Source of the DNA: Sandaracinaceae bacterium
Lineage (GTDB): Bacteria > Myxococcota_A > Polyangia > Polyangiales > Houyiibacteriaceae
DNA: 64,000 nucleotides
Reading direction: 5' to 3'
Assembly (NCBI GenBank): GCA_020633055.1
Contig: JACKEJ010000005.1
Coordinates: 248,001-312,000 of the forward strand
Part shown: in pieces, positions 18,415 through 27,605 of the stretch
How the letters are laid out: the number at the start of each line of letters is the position of its first letter
Position numbering within the stretch: the stretch's first letter is position 1
Translations under genes and position numbers: made by a program
The notes under the pieces: model-generated
Told to the model about the DNA's origin: nothing
The model's database searches: none
The model's input: only the letters and a program-made list of their open reading frames with translations

Positions 18415-19881
18415 TCAGCGGCCGCGACCCCGCCCACGTCCTCGACCGCGCCCCCGCCCACCCATCGGCGACAACGAGATGTCGTCGAGGTAGCCGCCCA
18501 GGCCGTTGGAGCGGCCGACGTGGCGGAACTCGATGCGCGTGACGGCCCCGGTCGCCTGGAATTGGATGGACTGATAGGTCCACTGCGTGTCGCCCTGATT
18601 CGTTCCGTCGGCCTCGAGGGTGTGCACCACGCGACCATCGAGCGCCACGACCACGCTGTTGTCGATGCGCGGCGTACCGGGACGGGCACTGAACGCCACG
18701 CGCAGCTCGTAGTATTGGCCGGGGACAGTCTGGACGTCCTGATAGATGGCCGAGGAGGCGTGGCTGTCCAGCTCGATCAGCTGGGTCCCCTCGGCCGGAC
18801 GACCGGCGGCGTTGTTCTGGACCTCGATGCCTGGCCCCCCCGAGAGCTGCCAGCCCGGGAGCCCCCCATACACCTGCCAGCCGCCGTGGCGCAGCTGTGG
18901 CTGCTCGAACCCGCCGTTCTGGATGAGGTTCCCCTGCTGGGCGGGCGGCACGACGACGGGCGGCGGCTGCACGACGGGCGGCGGCTGCTGAGCCGCCACG
19001 GTCACGACGGCGATGGTCGAGCGCGCGTCCGGGCCCGCGGGGCGATCGACACGCCACCAGCCGAGCGCACCCTGCTGGCAGCCATAGGCCTGTGCGTAGC
19101 GCACCCGGACCTCGTACGTGCCTGGCTGGTTGGGGATGGTCAGCTGGAAGCCGACGGTCTCGAAGCCGCGTGTGTACGCGCCACCGTTCCACACACAGGC
19201 CTGGGCTTGAGCTTCTCCAGCGAGCCCGACGATGACCTGGTTGATGGCGCCGCCGCAGCCGGGGCAGTTGTGCTGCACCTCCATGGTGCCGCGGATGACG
19301 CCCCCGCTGGCGACGGTGATCGCGGGCCCCTGGCCCTCGAGGCGCACGTTCCGCACCGTGAAGCGTCCCTGCTCCTGAAAGACCGTCGCGTACTGCGGCG
19401 TGGGGGTGGGCACGGGCTGAGGGGGATACGCTGGCGTGGTGGGCACGGGCTGCGTGGTCCCCTGCGACAGGGTCACGTTCACCGTGACGAAGCCCGTGTT
19501 GTAGGGCAGCCCCCGTCCGCTCTGCTGCGCGGTGCGCAGGACGACGTTGGCCATGGTCTGCTCGAGGCAGCCCGTGAAGCGCGCGCCGCCGCGGTTCTGC
19601 GCAGCGCTCACCTGGAGCTGACCGCCCACCATGCGGAGCTGGAGGACCACTTGCCCCGGCGCACCGGCCCGCGACGCGAACTGCTCGCAGCCTCGCAGTT
19701 CGTATCCACCTTGCTGCGCGGCGAGCAGGGCCTGGTTCTCGAGCACACCCTCCGGTGTCTGGACGGGTGTGACGGAGGGTCCGCTTCGACGCGCCGCTGC
19801 GGGGGGAGCCCCACCGAGCGCCAGAGACAACAGGAAGGCCAGCACGGGGGAGAGGAGGCGCAGCGCGCGAGACGTACTCAT
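18415..19881 (-). CDS. Multidomain secreted protein: AgmX-like N-domain, CPGCGG domain, DUF642-like domain, Arg-Gly tail
   Basis: A 488-residue exported protein with a signal peptide (residues 1-31). A first domain (about 50-130) has two Cys and a layout like the C-terminal domain of AgmX/TonB-type adventurous-gliding proteins (GCEQF...LEQTMANVVL). A Pro/Thr linker leads to a second domain (about 165-285) with CPGCGG and two further Cys. After a PPPVVQPPPVVVPP linker, residues 317-470 look like a DUF642/galactose-binding sandwich (NLIQNGGFEQP, LPGWQLSGGPGIEVQ, GTQLIELDS, GGYLDDISL). The extreme C terminus is a run of Gly-Arg dipeptides. It starts at ATG 19881 with an AAGGAAC ribosome binding site. 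Carbohydrate or wall binding is plausible; function is unknown. Confidence 0.7.
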   Translation of the reverse strand: MSTSRALRLLSPVLAFLLSLALGGAPPAAARRSGPSVTPVQTPEGVLENQALLAAQQGGYELRGCEQFASRAGAPGQVVLQLRMVGGQLQVSAAQNRGGARFTGCLEQTMANVVLRTAQQSGRGLPYNTGFVTVNVTLSQGTTQPVPTTPAYPPQPVPTPTPQYATVFQEQGRFTVRNVRLEGQGPAITVASGGVIRGTMEVQHNCPGCGGAINQVIVGLAGEAQAQACVWNGGAYTRGFETVGFQLTIPNQPGTYEVRVRYAQAYGCQQGALGWWRVDRPAGPDARSTIAVVTVAAQQPPPVVQPPPVVVPPAQQGNLIQNGGFEQPQLRHGGWQVYGGLPGWQLSGGPGIEVQNNAAGRPAEGTQLIELDSHASSAIYQDVQTVPGQYYELRVAFSARPGTPRIDNSVVVALDGRVVHTLEADGTNQGDTQWTYQSIQFQATGAVTRIEFRHVGRSNGLGGYLDDISLSPMGGRGRGRGRGRGRGR

Positions 19882-20010
19882 GGTGTTCCTTGGGATGGGG
19901 CCAAGCCGGCAGACGCGGGGAGACCCGGGGACGTTGCCGGAGCGACGACATCGCGAGCAAGGGTATTCAGCACGACGCGCAAGGACGTTCGAGCGCGCGG
20001 TGCCGGGCGG

Positions 20011-21738
20011 TCAGGGGGGAACGAGCGCCTGGACGCTGCACTCGAGCGCCCCGCCGCCACGATAGTGGTCGGCCGAGAGCGTACCGATGACCACCAGCTC
20101 GGGGGGCACCTCGTCCGCGCTCGGGCCCGCGTCGCGCTGGAACGCCGTCAGCCGCTCGCCCGCGGCACGCAGCGTGAGCTTGAGGTGTTGACCATCCCCC
20201 ACGGCGCGACTGTCGATGACACGCGCGGGCAACGCGAACACCGGCGCGGGGTTACCCTCGCCGAGCGGCTCGAGCCCTTCGAGCTCGGCCGCCTTGGGTA
20301 GCGGGAAGCCGCTGCCGATCTCCACGTCCACGATGGGCATGGGACGTTCGAGCTCCTGTCGGGGCGTCGCGCTGGAGAAACCGGCGCGCAGCGCGTCGAG
20401 GCGACCCTCCGCGACCGACAACCCCGCCGCCATGGCGTGCCCACCGAACTTGAGGAGATCGGAGCGACAGGCGCTGAAGGCGCCGTGCAAGTGGTATCCG
20501 TCCGGGGTTCGACCGCTTCCATGCCCCACCCCCGCCTCGTCGATCGCCACGACGACGGCCGGGACGCCGAAGCGGTCCACCAGGCGTGCGGCGGAGATGC
20601 CCACCACCCCGCGATGCCAGCCCCGGGCGGCGACCACGATGCCGCTGGTCGGGTTCTCGCCATAGACGGACAGCGCTTGGGCAACGGCCTCCTCCGTGAC
20701 CGTGCGCTCGACGGCCTTGCGCTCGTCGTTCAGCTGCTCGATGCGCGCCGCGAGCATCCGTGCCCTGGCGGGCTCGCGCGCGCGCAGCAGCTCGAGCGTG
20801 AGGACAGGGTCCGCGAGGCGACCTGCGGCGTTGAGGCGCGGTCCGAACTTGAAGCCGATGTCCTGACCGCCGATGGGCGTGCCCGGACGCACGCGCGCAT
20901 TCTCACGCAGGGCTGCGATCCCGGGGCGCGCCTGCGGGGCGCCCAGCAGCTTGAGCCCGGCGCGGACCAGCCGCCGGTTGTCACCCTCGAGCGGCATGAC
21001 GTCCGCGACGGTGCCGAGGGCAACCAGGTCGAGCCACGGGCGCACGTCGAGTGACGCGCCGAGCGTCGCTCGCACCCCGGCCCCGAGCGAGAAGGCGAGC
21101 CCGGCGCTGCACATCCACTTGAACGCGAAGCCGCAGCCAGGCTGATGGGGGTTCAGGAAGGCCAGCGCGGGGAGCGGCTCCTCGGGGACGAGGTGGTGAT
21201 CCACGACGATCACGTCCACACCGCGCCGTCGCGCCGCGTCGATGCGCGCGTGATCGCTGCTGCCGCAGTCGCACGTGACGATGACGGCGGGGTCGACCGC
21301 CAGGCAGGCTTCGAGCGCAGGCTCGCTGAAGCCGTAGCCACCCACGAAACGGTTGGCGACGAAGGGCACCACCTCGGCCCCGAGTGCCTCGAGCATGTCG
21401 CTCAGGATCGCGGTGCTGGTGGTGCCGTCCACGTCGTAGTCTCCGAACACCGCGACACGCTGCCCGTGCTTCGCCGCGTGGGCGAGGCGCTCGCATGCCG
21501 CCTCGCGACCGAGCATGGTGCTCGGATCGCTCAGCCCCGCGAGGGTGGGCTGCAGGAAGGCACGGGCATCGGCCGCGTCGCCCAGCGCCCGATGCAGCAG
21601 GACCTGCGCGACGGCGGCACCCAACCCGAGCTCGCGCCCCAGCCCCTGCGCGCGGGACACATCGGGGGTGCGCACCCGGTAGCCGCGCCGGGCCACGGTG
21701 GTGTCCTTGCGCCCCGTGTCGGACGTCACGCGCGCCAC
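20011..21738 (-). CDS. recJ: Single-stranded-DNA-specific exonuclease RecJ
   Basis: 5'-3' ssDNA exonuclease of the DHH phosphoesterase superfamily, acting in mismatch repair, base-excision repair and RecF-pathway recombination. Manganese-binding motifs are visible: FGDYDVDGTTS (D100/D102/D104), TCDCGSSDH, VVDHHLVP (D180-H181-H182), GTVADVMPL, then the DHHA1 region GWHRGVVGISAARLVDRFG and FGGHAMAAG, with a C-terminal OB-like segment. The 575-residue length is normal. No ATG is available; GTG 21738 or GTG 21729 could start translation. It lies downstream of the secDF terminator and is probably transcribed on its own. The 129 bp before the next gene hold nothing definite. Confidence 0.95.
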   Translation of the reverse strand: MARVTSDTGRKDTTVARRGYRVRTPDVSRAQGLGRELGLGAAVAQVLLHRALGDAADARAFLQPTLAGLSDPSTMLGREAACERLAHAAKHGQRVAVFGDYDVDGTTSTAILSDMLEALGAEVVPFVANRFVGGYGFSEPALEACLAVDPAVIVTCDCGSSDHARIDAARRRGVDVIVVDHHLVPEEPLPALAFLNPHQPGCGFAFKWMCSAGLAFSLGAGVRATLGASLDVRPWLDLVALGTVADVMPLEGDNRRLVRAGLKLLGAPQARPGIAALRENARVRPGTPIGGQDIGFKFGPRLNAAGRLADPVLTLELLRAREPARARMLAARIEQLNDERKAVERTVTEEAVAQALSVYGENPTSGIVVAARGWHRGVVGISAARLVDRFGVPAVVVAIDEAGVGHGSGRTPDGYHLHGAFSACRSDLLKFGGHAMAAGLSVAEGRLDALRAGFSSATPRQELERPMPIVDVEIGSGFPLPKAAELEGLEPLGEGNPAPVFALPARVIDSRAVGDGQHLKLTLRAAGERLTAFQRDAGPSADEVPPELVVIGTLSADHYRGGGALECSVQALVPP

Positions 21739-21770
21739 CCTGCGGCCGCCCCACGACCCCCAAACGCAAA

Positions 21771-21795
21771 TCGCCCACCGAGGAGCGGTGGGCGA
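21771..21795 (-). terminator. Intrinsic terminator after secF
   Basis: A perfect 10-bp stem (TCGCCCACCG / CGGTGGGCGA) with a 5-nt loop, read on the minus strand just after the secF stop, is followed by the T-richer ATTTGCGTTT. This is the clearest rho-independent terminator in the window and should close the yajC-secD-secF transcript ahead of recJ. Confidence 0.75.
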
Positions 21796-21817
21796 GCGCG
21801 CAGTGTCACAGGCAGGC

Positions 21818-22957
21818 TCACGCCGCCTTGGCGAAGAAGCGCCGGTCGATCCACTCCGTCATGGGAGACGCGATGTAGATGGACGAGTAGGTGCCCACGA
21901 GGATACCCACGAAGAGGGCGAACGAGATGTCCTGGATGACGCTGGTGCCGTAGATGAAGAACGCCACGACGGACACGAGCGTGGTGCCCGATGTCATGAT
22001 GGTGCGCGACAGCACCTGCGACGTGGAGATGTTGATCAGCTCGCGCAGGCTCTTGTCCTTGTGGCGCCCCAGGTTCTCACGGATGCGGTCGAACACGACG
22101 ATGGTGTCGTTGATGGAGTAGCCGAGGATGGTGAGCAGGGCGGCGATGGTGGTGAGGTTCATCTCCTTCTGCACCAGCACGTAGATGCCCACCGTGATCA
22201 TCACGTCGTGCAGCATCGCGAGCACCGCGCCCGGCGCGAAGCGCAGGTCGAAGCGGAAGGCGATGTAGACCATGATGAAGGCGATGGCGTAGAGCAACGA
22301 CTGGATGGCCGCATCGCGCAGCTGCTCGCCGGCCTTGGGCCCCACCCACTCGATGCGCAGCGCGGACTCCGGCGCGCGGTCCGCGAAGGCCGTCTGGAGG
22401 TCCTGGAAGACCGCGTCGCCCACGCCGACGAGCGACGCCTCGAAGCGGTGCTCGGCGGTGCCCCCGAAGCGCGTGACCTCACGCACCTGGACGCCGTTGT
22501 CGCCCTCACCTTCGATGGCGCCGCGGATGACCTGCGTGTCGGCCGGGCCCGAGAGGCGCAGGCTGATCTTGTCGCCGCCGGGGCTGACCTTGTACTGCAG
22601 CACCTCGACGTCGCCGAGCGCGCTGCGCAGGCGCGAGCCGATGGTCTCCTGCAGCTCGGGCGTGATGGCGGACGTCTCGCGCACGCGCAGGATGTACCTG
22701 TTCGCCTGCCCCTCGACCGTGACCACGTCCGCGCCCGGGTGGCCGGAGTTGGTGAGCGCCTCGCGCACCTCCGTGGTGCTGACGTCGCCGGTGAAGGCCA
22801 CCTCGAGCTCGGTGCCGCCCGCGAAGTCCAGGCCCAGGTTGGCGCCTGGCCAGAAGAGCGAACCCACGCTGAGCAGGGCGATGCTGACGGACACGCCGAT
22901 CACCGGGAGGCGATAGCGCATGAAGTCGATGTACGTGTCGGGCTTGATTAGTTCCAT
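21818..22957 (-). CDS. secF: Protein translocase subunit SecF
   Basis: A 379-residue RND-superfamily membrane protein that, with SecD, uses proton motive force to pull secreted proteins through SecYEG. The first helix (RYRLPVIGVSVSIALLSVG) is followed by the periplasmic loop beginning LGLDFAGGTELEV, the SecF version of the DFxGG motif. The five-helix C-terminal half includes GYSINDTIVVFDRIRENL, the diagnostic SecF signature. The periplasmic domain (about residues 45-180) is longer than in E. coli. ATG 22957 starts 4 nt after the secD stop, so the two are co-translated. Confidence 0.95.
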   Translation of the reverse strand: MELIKPDTYIDFMRYRLPVIGVSVSIALLSVGSLFWPGANLGLDFAGGTELEVAFTGDVSTTEVREALTNSGHPGADVVTVEGQANRYILRVRETSAITPELQETIGSRLRSALGDVEVLQYKVSPGGDKISLRLSGPADTQVIRGAIEGEGDNGVQVREVTRFGGTAEHRFEASLVGVGDAVFQDLQTAFADRAPESALRIEWVGPKAGEQLRDAAIQSLLYAIAFIMVYIAFRFDLRFAPGAVLAMLHDVMITVGIYVLVQKEMNLTTIAALLTILGYSINDTIVVFDRIRENLGRHKDKSLRELINISTSQVLSRTIMTSGTTLVSVVAFFIYGTSVIQDISFALFVGILVGTYSSIYIASPMTEWIDRRFFAKAA

Positions 22958-22961
22958 GGTG

Positions 22962-24857
22962 TCACCCGACCCGCAGCCGCTCGACCTTGAGGCCACGCAC
23001 GATCCAATCGAGCATGACCCTGGAGCAGAAGATACCGGTGAAGAGGGAGGTCGCGATGCCGATCATGAGCATGACGGCGAAGCCCTTGATGGGCCCGGTA
23101 CCGAACTGGAAGAGCACGATGCCGGCGATGAACGTGGTGATCTGGCTGTCGAACACGGAGGAGAACGCCCGCGCGAAGCCTTGATCCACGGCAGAGCGCG
23201 GAGACTTGCCGAGACGCAGCTCCTCGCGGATGCGTTCGGTGATGAGCACGTTGGCGTCCACGGCCATACCCACCGTCAGTGCGATGGCGGCGATGCCCGG
23301 CAGCGTGAGCGTCGCACCGAGCGCAGCCATGAGGGCCAACAGCAGCAGCACGTTCAGGACCACCATGACGTCGGCGACGAGCCCAGCCACCTGGTAGTAG
23401 AGCGCCATCAAGATGAGCACGAGGCCGATGCCGATGAGCGCGCCCATGGCGCCCTTCTCGACCGAGTCGTGACCGAGCGTGGGACCGATGAGCTGCTCGT
23501 TGGACGGCCGCAAGGGGGCAGGTAGCGCACCAGCCTTGAGCACGACCACGAGGTCGTTGGCCTCGGCGATGGCTTCCTGGCCGCCCATCCCGCCACCCAA
23601 CGTGATCTGGGCGTTGCCGCCGCCGATGCGCTGGTTGATGACCGGCGCGCTGAAGACCTTGTCGTCCAACACGATGGCCATGCGGCGCTTCACGTTGCGA
23701 CCCGTCAGCTCCTCGAAGCGGTCGGCGCCGCGCGTGTTGAAGCGCAGGCTGACGTAGGGCGCGTTGCCCTGAGTCGGGTCGAACGCCACGCCCGCGTCGG
23801 AGACGTCCTCGCCCGTGACGTTGGCGCTACTGAACACGTAGTAGCTGCGCCAGCCACGGTTCTGGATGCGGTCCTGTGGCCCACCCACCTCGCTGAGCAG
23901 CAGCTCGTGCCCGGTCGGGATGTCCAGCGTGCGAACGTAGTCGTGGAGGCGTTGGTAGGCCGGGGTCGACGACTCCTCCCCATCACGCATGGGCGCGTAG
24001 AGATACGACACGCTGACGTTCGGACGCTCCTCACCTGCCGACGAGGTCTCCATCATCATGGAGATGCCCCCGCCCTCGGGCAGGTTGGCCCCCAGGCCGG
24101 CGACGAAGCCCGCCTCGTCGTCGTCGTCGAGGACCTTGAACTCGAGGCGCGCCGTCCGCGAGATGATGCTGCGGATGCGCTCGAACTGCTCTTCGGTGGC
24201 GCCGGGCACCTCGACGATGATGTCCATGTCGCGCGCCATGACCGTGGTCTCGGCGATGCCGAGCGTGTTGATGCGCTCCTCGACCGTGTGCTGGGCCTGC
24301 TGCACCGCCGTGGTGCGGAGCGCGTCGAGGTTGTCCTCACGCATCTCCAGCATGACGACGTTCCCCGAGGTGGAGACGATGCGCAGCTCGCCGAAGCCCT
24401 CGTCGCGCAACCAGTCGCGGTCGAACGCTTCGGGAACGCTGCCCGTGAACGTGACCGTGGCGCGCAGACCATCGCCCAAGGTAGCGACCTGCACGCGCTC
24501 CGCGACGGCGTCCAGCTGCGCACGCGTCGCGGTGTCGGCATCGTTTTCGCCGTAGATCTCGAGCAGCACGCCGAGCTTGCGCACCAGCTGCTCGCTCAGC
24601 GTGTCACGGCGGTCGCGGATGTACTCCTCGACCTCGACCTCGTACTGCAGTCGAAGACCACCGCGGATGTCGAGGCCCGGGCTGATGCGCCCCGTGAACC
24701 ACTCCGACACGATGGCAGGCGTGATGGGCTCCGGCTCTGGCTCGCCTTCCACCCGCTGGCTCAGGCGCCATGCATCGACGGTCGGCAGGAGCTGGAGCAC
24801 CGCCAAGAGCGCGATCCCGACCACGGTCGCGAAACGTAGGTACAAACCTCTATCCAT
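22962..24857 (-). CDS. secD: Protein translocase subunit SecD
   Basis: A 631-residue partner of SecF. An N-terminal helix (residues 8-25) is followed by the P1 head with GLDIRGGLRLQYEVE (DxRGG motif), then by the long periplasmic P1 domain. The C-terminal six-helix half contains GMAVDANVLITERIREEL, the SecD signature with the essential Asp. An Asp run (DDDDEA, about residue 245) and an insertion with YLYAPMRDGEESS mark lineage-specific loops. ATG 24857 lies 54 bp after yajC. The yajC-secD-secF order is the standard Sec auxiliary operon. Confidence 0.96.
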   Translation of the reverse strand: MDRGLYLRFATVVGIALLAVLQLLPTVDAWRLSQRVEGEPEPEPITPAIVSEWFTGRISPGLDIRGGLRLQYEVEVEEYIRDRRDTLSEQLVRKLGVLLEIYGENDADTATRAQLDAVAERVQVATLGDGLRATVTFTGSVPEAFDRDWLRDEGFGELRIVSTSGNVVMLEMREDNLDALRTTAVQQAQHTVEERINTLGIAETTVMARDMDIIVEVPGATEEQFERIRSIISRTARLEFKVLDDDDEAGFVAGLGANLPEGGGISMMMETSSAGEERPNVSVSYLYAPMRDGEESSTPAYQRLHDYVRTLDIPTGHELLLSEVGGPQDRIQNRGWRSYYVFSSANVTGEDVSDAGVAFDPTQGNAPYVSLRFNTRGADRFEELTGRNVKRRMAIVLDDKVFSAPVINQRIGGGNAQITLGGGMGGQEAIAEANDLVVVLKAGALPAPLRPSNEQLIGPTLGHDSVEKGAMGALIGIGLVLILMALYYQVAGLVADVMVVLNVLLLLALMAALGATLTLPGIAAIALTVGMAVDANVLITERIREELRLGKSPRSAVDQGFARAFSSVFDSQITTFIAGIVLFQFGTGPIKGFAVMLMIGIATSLFTGIFCSRVMLDWIVRGLKVERLRVG

Positions 24858-24911
24858 GAGTCCCTTGTGAGCGGATGGGCCCGCCTGGCGAGAACGTGGG
24901 CGTGCGCACGC

Positions 24912-25355
24912 TCAGTCCTTCTTCTTGTCGGCCTTGTCGGACGAGCCGGCCGTCGTGGCGTCGGCGCTGGGTGCTTCCTTGCCCAGGATCTGGGAGCGGA
25001 AGACGTTGATGCGGGTCTTCGGGGCGATCTCGAGGATCACGTCCCGGTTGTCGTTCGCGAAGCTGACGATCTCACCACGGATGCCGCCGTTGGTGCGCAC
25101 GATGTCGCCCTTCATCAGCGCCTTCAGCGCGACCTCGCGCTCCTTCGCCTTCTTCTGCTCCGGACGCAGCACGAAGAAGTACATGAAGGCCAGCGTCGCC
25201 AGGAGCATGGGCAACATGCTCCCGCTGCCCGCGCAGCCGTCCAACGGGCTGCTCGGCGCGGCCGCAGCGCCGCCCCCTGCGGCGGGCGCGGCGCCGCCCG
25301 TGGACTCCGGCTGGAGGCGGAGCATGAGTTCGTAGAGGGTGGCGATGAGGGCCAT
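24912..25355 (-). CDS. yajC: Preprotein translocase subunit YajC
   Basis: Small SecDF-associated membrane protein. The 147-residue product from ATG 25355 has an unusual Ala/Gly/Pro-rich N-terminal extension (about residues 15-45), one transmembrane helix (MLPMLLATLAFMYFFVLRP, about 47-65) ending in the family's FFVLRPEQKKAKE motif, then the conserved cytoplasmic domain (LKALMKGDIVRTNGGIRGEIVSF) and a charged tail (SSDKADKKKD). It is first in the yajC-secDF operon, behind a predicted promoter at 25501-25529, which gives a leader of about 140 nt. Confidence 0.93.
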   Translation of the reverse strand: MALIATLYELMLRLQPESTGGAAPAAGGGAAAAPSSPLDGCAGSGSMLPMLLATLAFMYFFVLRPEQKKAKEREVALKALMKGDIVRTNGGIRGEIVSFANDNRDVILEIAPKTRINVFRSQILGKEAPSADATTAGSSDKADKKKD

Positions 25356-25500
25356 GAGTCGGCGGATCCAGTCGAGCGGCGAGAGTCGGAGCGCAGCGGA
25401 GCCAGCAGGTGGCACCTTGCACCCGAGTCGCACCAAGAAACCAAGGGCGGAGCGAGGCCTCGCGAGGCCAGCGCCGGGTGCAGCCCGGTAGGGCGCGCGA

Positions 25501-25529
25501 TTACTACTCCATGGGGTCGCGGCGGTCAA
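25501..25529 (-). promoter_or_regulatory. Predicted promoter of the yajC-secD-secF operon
   Basis: On the minus strand TTGACC (25529-25524) and TAGTAA (25506-25501, followed by T) are spaced by 17 nt. This is the best sigma-70-like pair in the 268-bp divergent gap between yajC and the PATAN gene. Apart from it that gap holds no recognisable feature. Confidence 0.4.
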
Positions 25530-25623
25530 CACGCGCGAAAGCCCCCTCTCGGGACTGCTCCGCCGAGCGACAGAGGCGTTTCTGCTCCGCTTCTGGCCGG
25601 ATGGGGGTACCTTGCGACCTGCG

Positions 25624-27345
25624 ATGGTCTCGAGTTCCGTCCTGGTGGTGATTCCCGACGACGACGCCCGGAGCCGTGTGGTCTCCGCGGTGGAGCGGGC
25701 GGGCTACGCCTGCGTCGGGGCGGCCACTGGGGAGGCGGCGCTGGACGCGTTCGTGCAGCAGCCGACGGACATCGTGTTCACGTCCTTGCGTCTGCCGGGC
25801 CGCGACGGGGCGGCGACGGTCGAGTCTCTGCGCTGGGCCCCCGGGGGCGACACCGCGCACATGGTGTTGCTGGGTGCCGTGGCCGACGCAAGCGCCCTGC
25901 AGCGAGAAGCCGCGCGCCTGGGGGCGCTCACCTGTCTGGTCGGGGAGGTGAACCCGGCGGACATGCTCCGCGTGGTCGAAGGCGTGGTGCGCCGAGAGCT
26001 GCGCCCCGACTCCATCCCACCGCCCCCGATGGACATCGGCACAGGAGACGAGACGCGCCGCTACACGCTCACCGAGAGCTCGGAGGGGGCCGCCGTGGAG
26101 CGCCACCTCGGCAGCGGACTGAGCGCGCCGGACGCGCTCCAAGGGCGGCTCTCGGACGTGCCCTTCGCGTCCGTGCTGGTGCAGATCTTCGAGAGCCGAG
26201 CGACCGGAGCCCTGGCGCTCAACAGCGCGGGCGACCCGCGCTCGACGACGACGGGGGAATCTCCCAAGAAGGTCATCTTCTTCCGCCGGGGGGTGCCGCA
26301 GTCCGTACGCTCCAACCTGGTGGACGAGTGCCTGGGGCAGGTGCTCCGACGGCGCGGCATCATCGACCAATCCGTCGTGGACGACTCGCTGCTGCGGGTG
26401 CGCGCGGGGCAGGGGCGGCAGGGGGCCATCCTGCTCGCGATGGGCGCCATCACCCCGCACCAGCTGCGCGACGCCCTCGAGTACCAACAGGAGATGAAGG
26501 TGCTCGACGTGTTCGGGTGGTCCGCCGGGAGCTTCGAGTTCGCGGACATGGACCCCCCACAGGAGACGGTCACGCTCGAGATGTCGCTCTTCGAGCTGGT
26601 GCTCCGCGGGGTTCGCGAGCGCATCCCGCCGCCGCGCGTCGTCGAGCTCATCGGGCCGGCGTTGGACCGCTTCGCCATCCCCGTGCCCGACCGCCTCGCC
26701 CCCTTCCGACGCATGGAGCTGGCCCCCGAGTGCCACACCTTCCTCAGTGGGCTGGACGGGCGGCAGACGCTCCGGAGCCTGATCGGGGGCCCCCCCACCT
26801 CACGCATGACCATCACCGAGCTGGCGTACGCGCTGGTATGCGTAGAGGCAGTGGAGCTGCATGACGCCCCCCTCGAGCACAGCGTCTCCCAGCTGCCCAG
26901 CACGCCGAGCGCACGCCCCACCGCCCCTCCCGGCGAGCTGTCCGCAGTGTCGAAGCAGCTGCTCGACCAAGCCGTGGACGCCTTCCGCGTCGGCGAGCAA
27001 GCGCTCTCCCGCGGCGCCTTCGGCGAGGCCATGCAGGCCTTCGCCCAGGCCACCACCCTCGACCCGGACGAGGGCCTCTACTGGGTCTACCTGGGCTACT
27101 GCCGCCACGCCGCGCACAGCCACATCCCCGACGAAGCCGACCGCGCCCTGGCCGAGGTCGTCGCCGGCTGCCGCCTCGTCCCACGGATCGCCGTCGCGCA
27201 CCTCCTCCGCGCACGCGTGCTCCGCGATCGCCAAAAGTGGGCGGCCGCCCGCAACGCCTACGAGCGCGTCCTGCACCTCGACCCCGACGACCCCGAAGCC
27301 CTCGACGGCCTCCGAGCCCTAGGCGCCCTCTCCGAGCCGTCCTGA
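25624..27345 (+). CDS. Pseudo-receiver / PATAN (DUF4388) / TPR regulatory protein
   Basis: A 573-residue cytoplasmic protein with three modules. Residues 1-120 fold like a response-regulator receiver (VLVVIPDDD acidic pocket), but the phosphoacceptor position reads Ser54 in FTSLRLPG instead of Asp, and the conserved Lys is Gly (LVGEVNP), so phosphorylation is unlikely. Residues about 165-400 match DUF4388/PATAN (LQGRLSDVPFASVLVQIFESRATGALAL, the RRRGIIDQSVVDDSL and LEYQQEMKVLDVFGW helices), a domain frequent in myxobacterial signalling. Residues about 440-570 form TPR-like helices. I used ATG 25624, not the TTG at 25612. It may be an output or scaffold protein in a two-component or motility circuit. 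Confidence 0.8.
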   Translation: MVSSSVLVVIPDDDARSRVVSAVERAGYACVGAATGEAALDAFVQQPTDIVFTSLRLPGRDGAATVESLRWAPGGDTAHMVLLGAVADASALQREAARLGALTCLVGEVNPADMLRVVEGVVRRELRPDSIPPPPMDIGTGDETRRYTLTESSEGAAVERHLGSGLSAPDALQGRLSDVPFASVLVQIFESRATGALALNSAGDPRSTTTGESPKKVIFFRRGVPQSVRSNLVDECLGQVLRRRGIIDQSVVDDSLLRVRAGQGRQGAILLAMGAITPHQLRDALEYQQEMKVLDVFGWSAGSFEFADMDPPQETVTLEMSLFELVLRGVRERIPPPRVVELIGPALDRFAIPVPDRLAPFRRMELAPECHTFLSGLDGRQTLRSLIGGPPTSRMTITELAYALVCVEAVELHDAPLEHSVSQLPSTPSARPTAPPGELSAVSKQLLDQAVDAFRVGEQALSRGAFGEAMQAFAQATTLDPDEGLYWVYLGYCRHAAHSHIPDEADRALAEVVAGCRLVPRIAVAHLLRARVLRDRQKWAAARNAYERVLHLDPDDPEALDGLRALGALSEPS

Positions 27346-27391
27346 CCCCACGCCGGAGGCCGACCTCGGGTGCGATGTTGGCTGGAACTGG

Positions 27392-27419
27392 GGGGCACCA
27401 GGCTGAAGCCAGGTGCCCC
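27392..27419 (+). terminator. Hairpin 47 bp after the PATAN gene, probable terminator
   Basis: GGGGCACC (27392-27399) pairs perfectly with GGTGCCCC (27412-27419), and inside it GGC/GCC (27401-27403/27408-27410) pair around TGAA, giving a coaxial 8+3 bp stem. There is no T-tract, as usual in very GC-rich genomes. It is the first of several hairpins in the 557-bp gap between 27346 and 27902. Confidence 0.45.
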
Positions 27420-27441
27420 GAGGCTGCAGCGTGGTCTGCAA

Positions 27442-27465
27442 GTCCGCCCCACTGCGGGGGCGGAC
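27442..27465. repeat. Perfect 9-bp hairpin in the pre-ilvE gap
   Basis: GTCCGCCCC (27442-27450) and GGGGCGGAC (27457-27465) form a perfect stem with a 6-nt loop. It lies between the terminator-like hairpin and the tandem repeats. Confidence 0.6.
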
Positions 27466-27532
27466 TACGTGGTCGCGCGCGATGGAGGACAGGACACGTC
27501 GGGACCGCGCGCCCCGACGGACACTTCGCGCC

Positions 27533-27605
27533 CCCAGTCGGACCTCCCGCGCCCCAGCCGAGCCCAGTCGGACCTCCCGCGCCCCGAGTCGCGTCCAGTC
27601 GGACC
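27533..27605. repeat. Degenerate 30-nt tandem repeat, 2-3 copies
   Basis: Positions 27533-27555 and 27563-27585 are identical over 23 nt (core CCCAGTCGGACC followed by TCCCGCGCCCC) at a 30-nt period. A third partial copy with core CCAGTCGGACC is at 27595-27605, and a weaker relative appears just upstream (27509-27532). No spacer diversity, so this is not CRISPR. The repeats are non-coding as far as can be seen. Confidence 0.7.

Noticed and set aside
27533..27605. Repeat array resembling CRISPR
   Set aside because: Unit is about 30 nt but copies follow one another with only 7 nt between the conserved cores, no variable spacers and no cas genes nearby.
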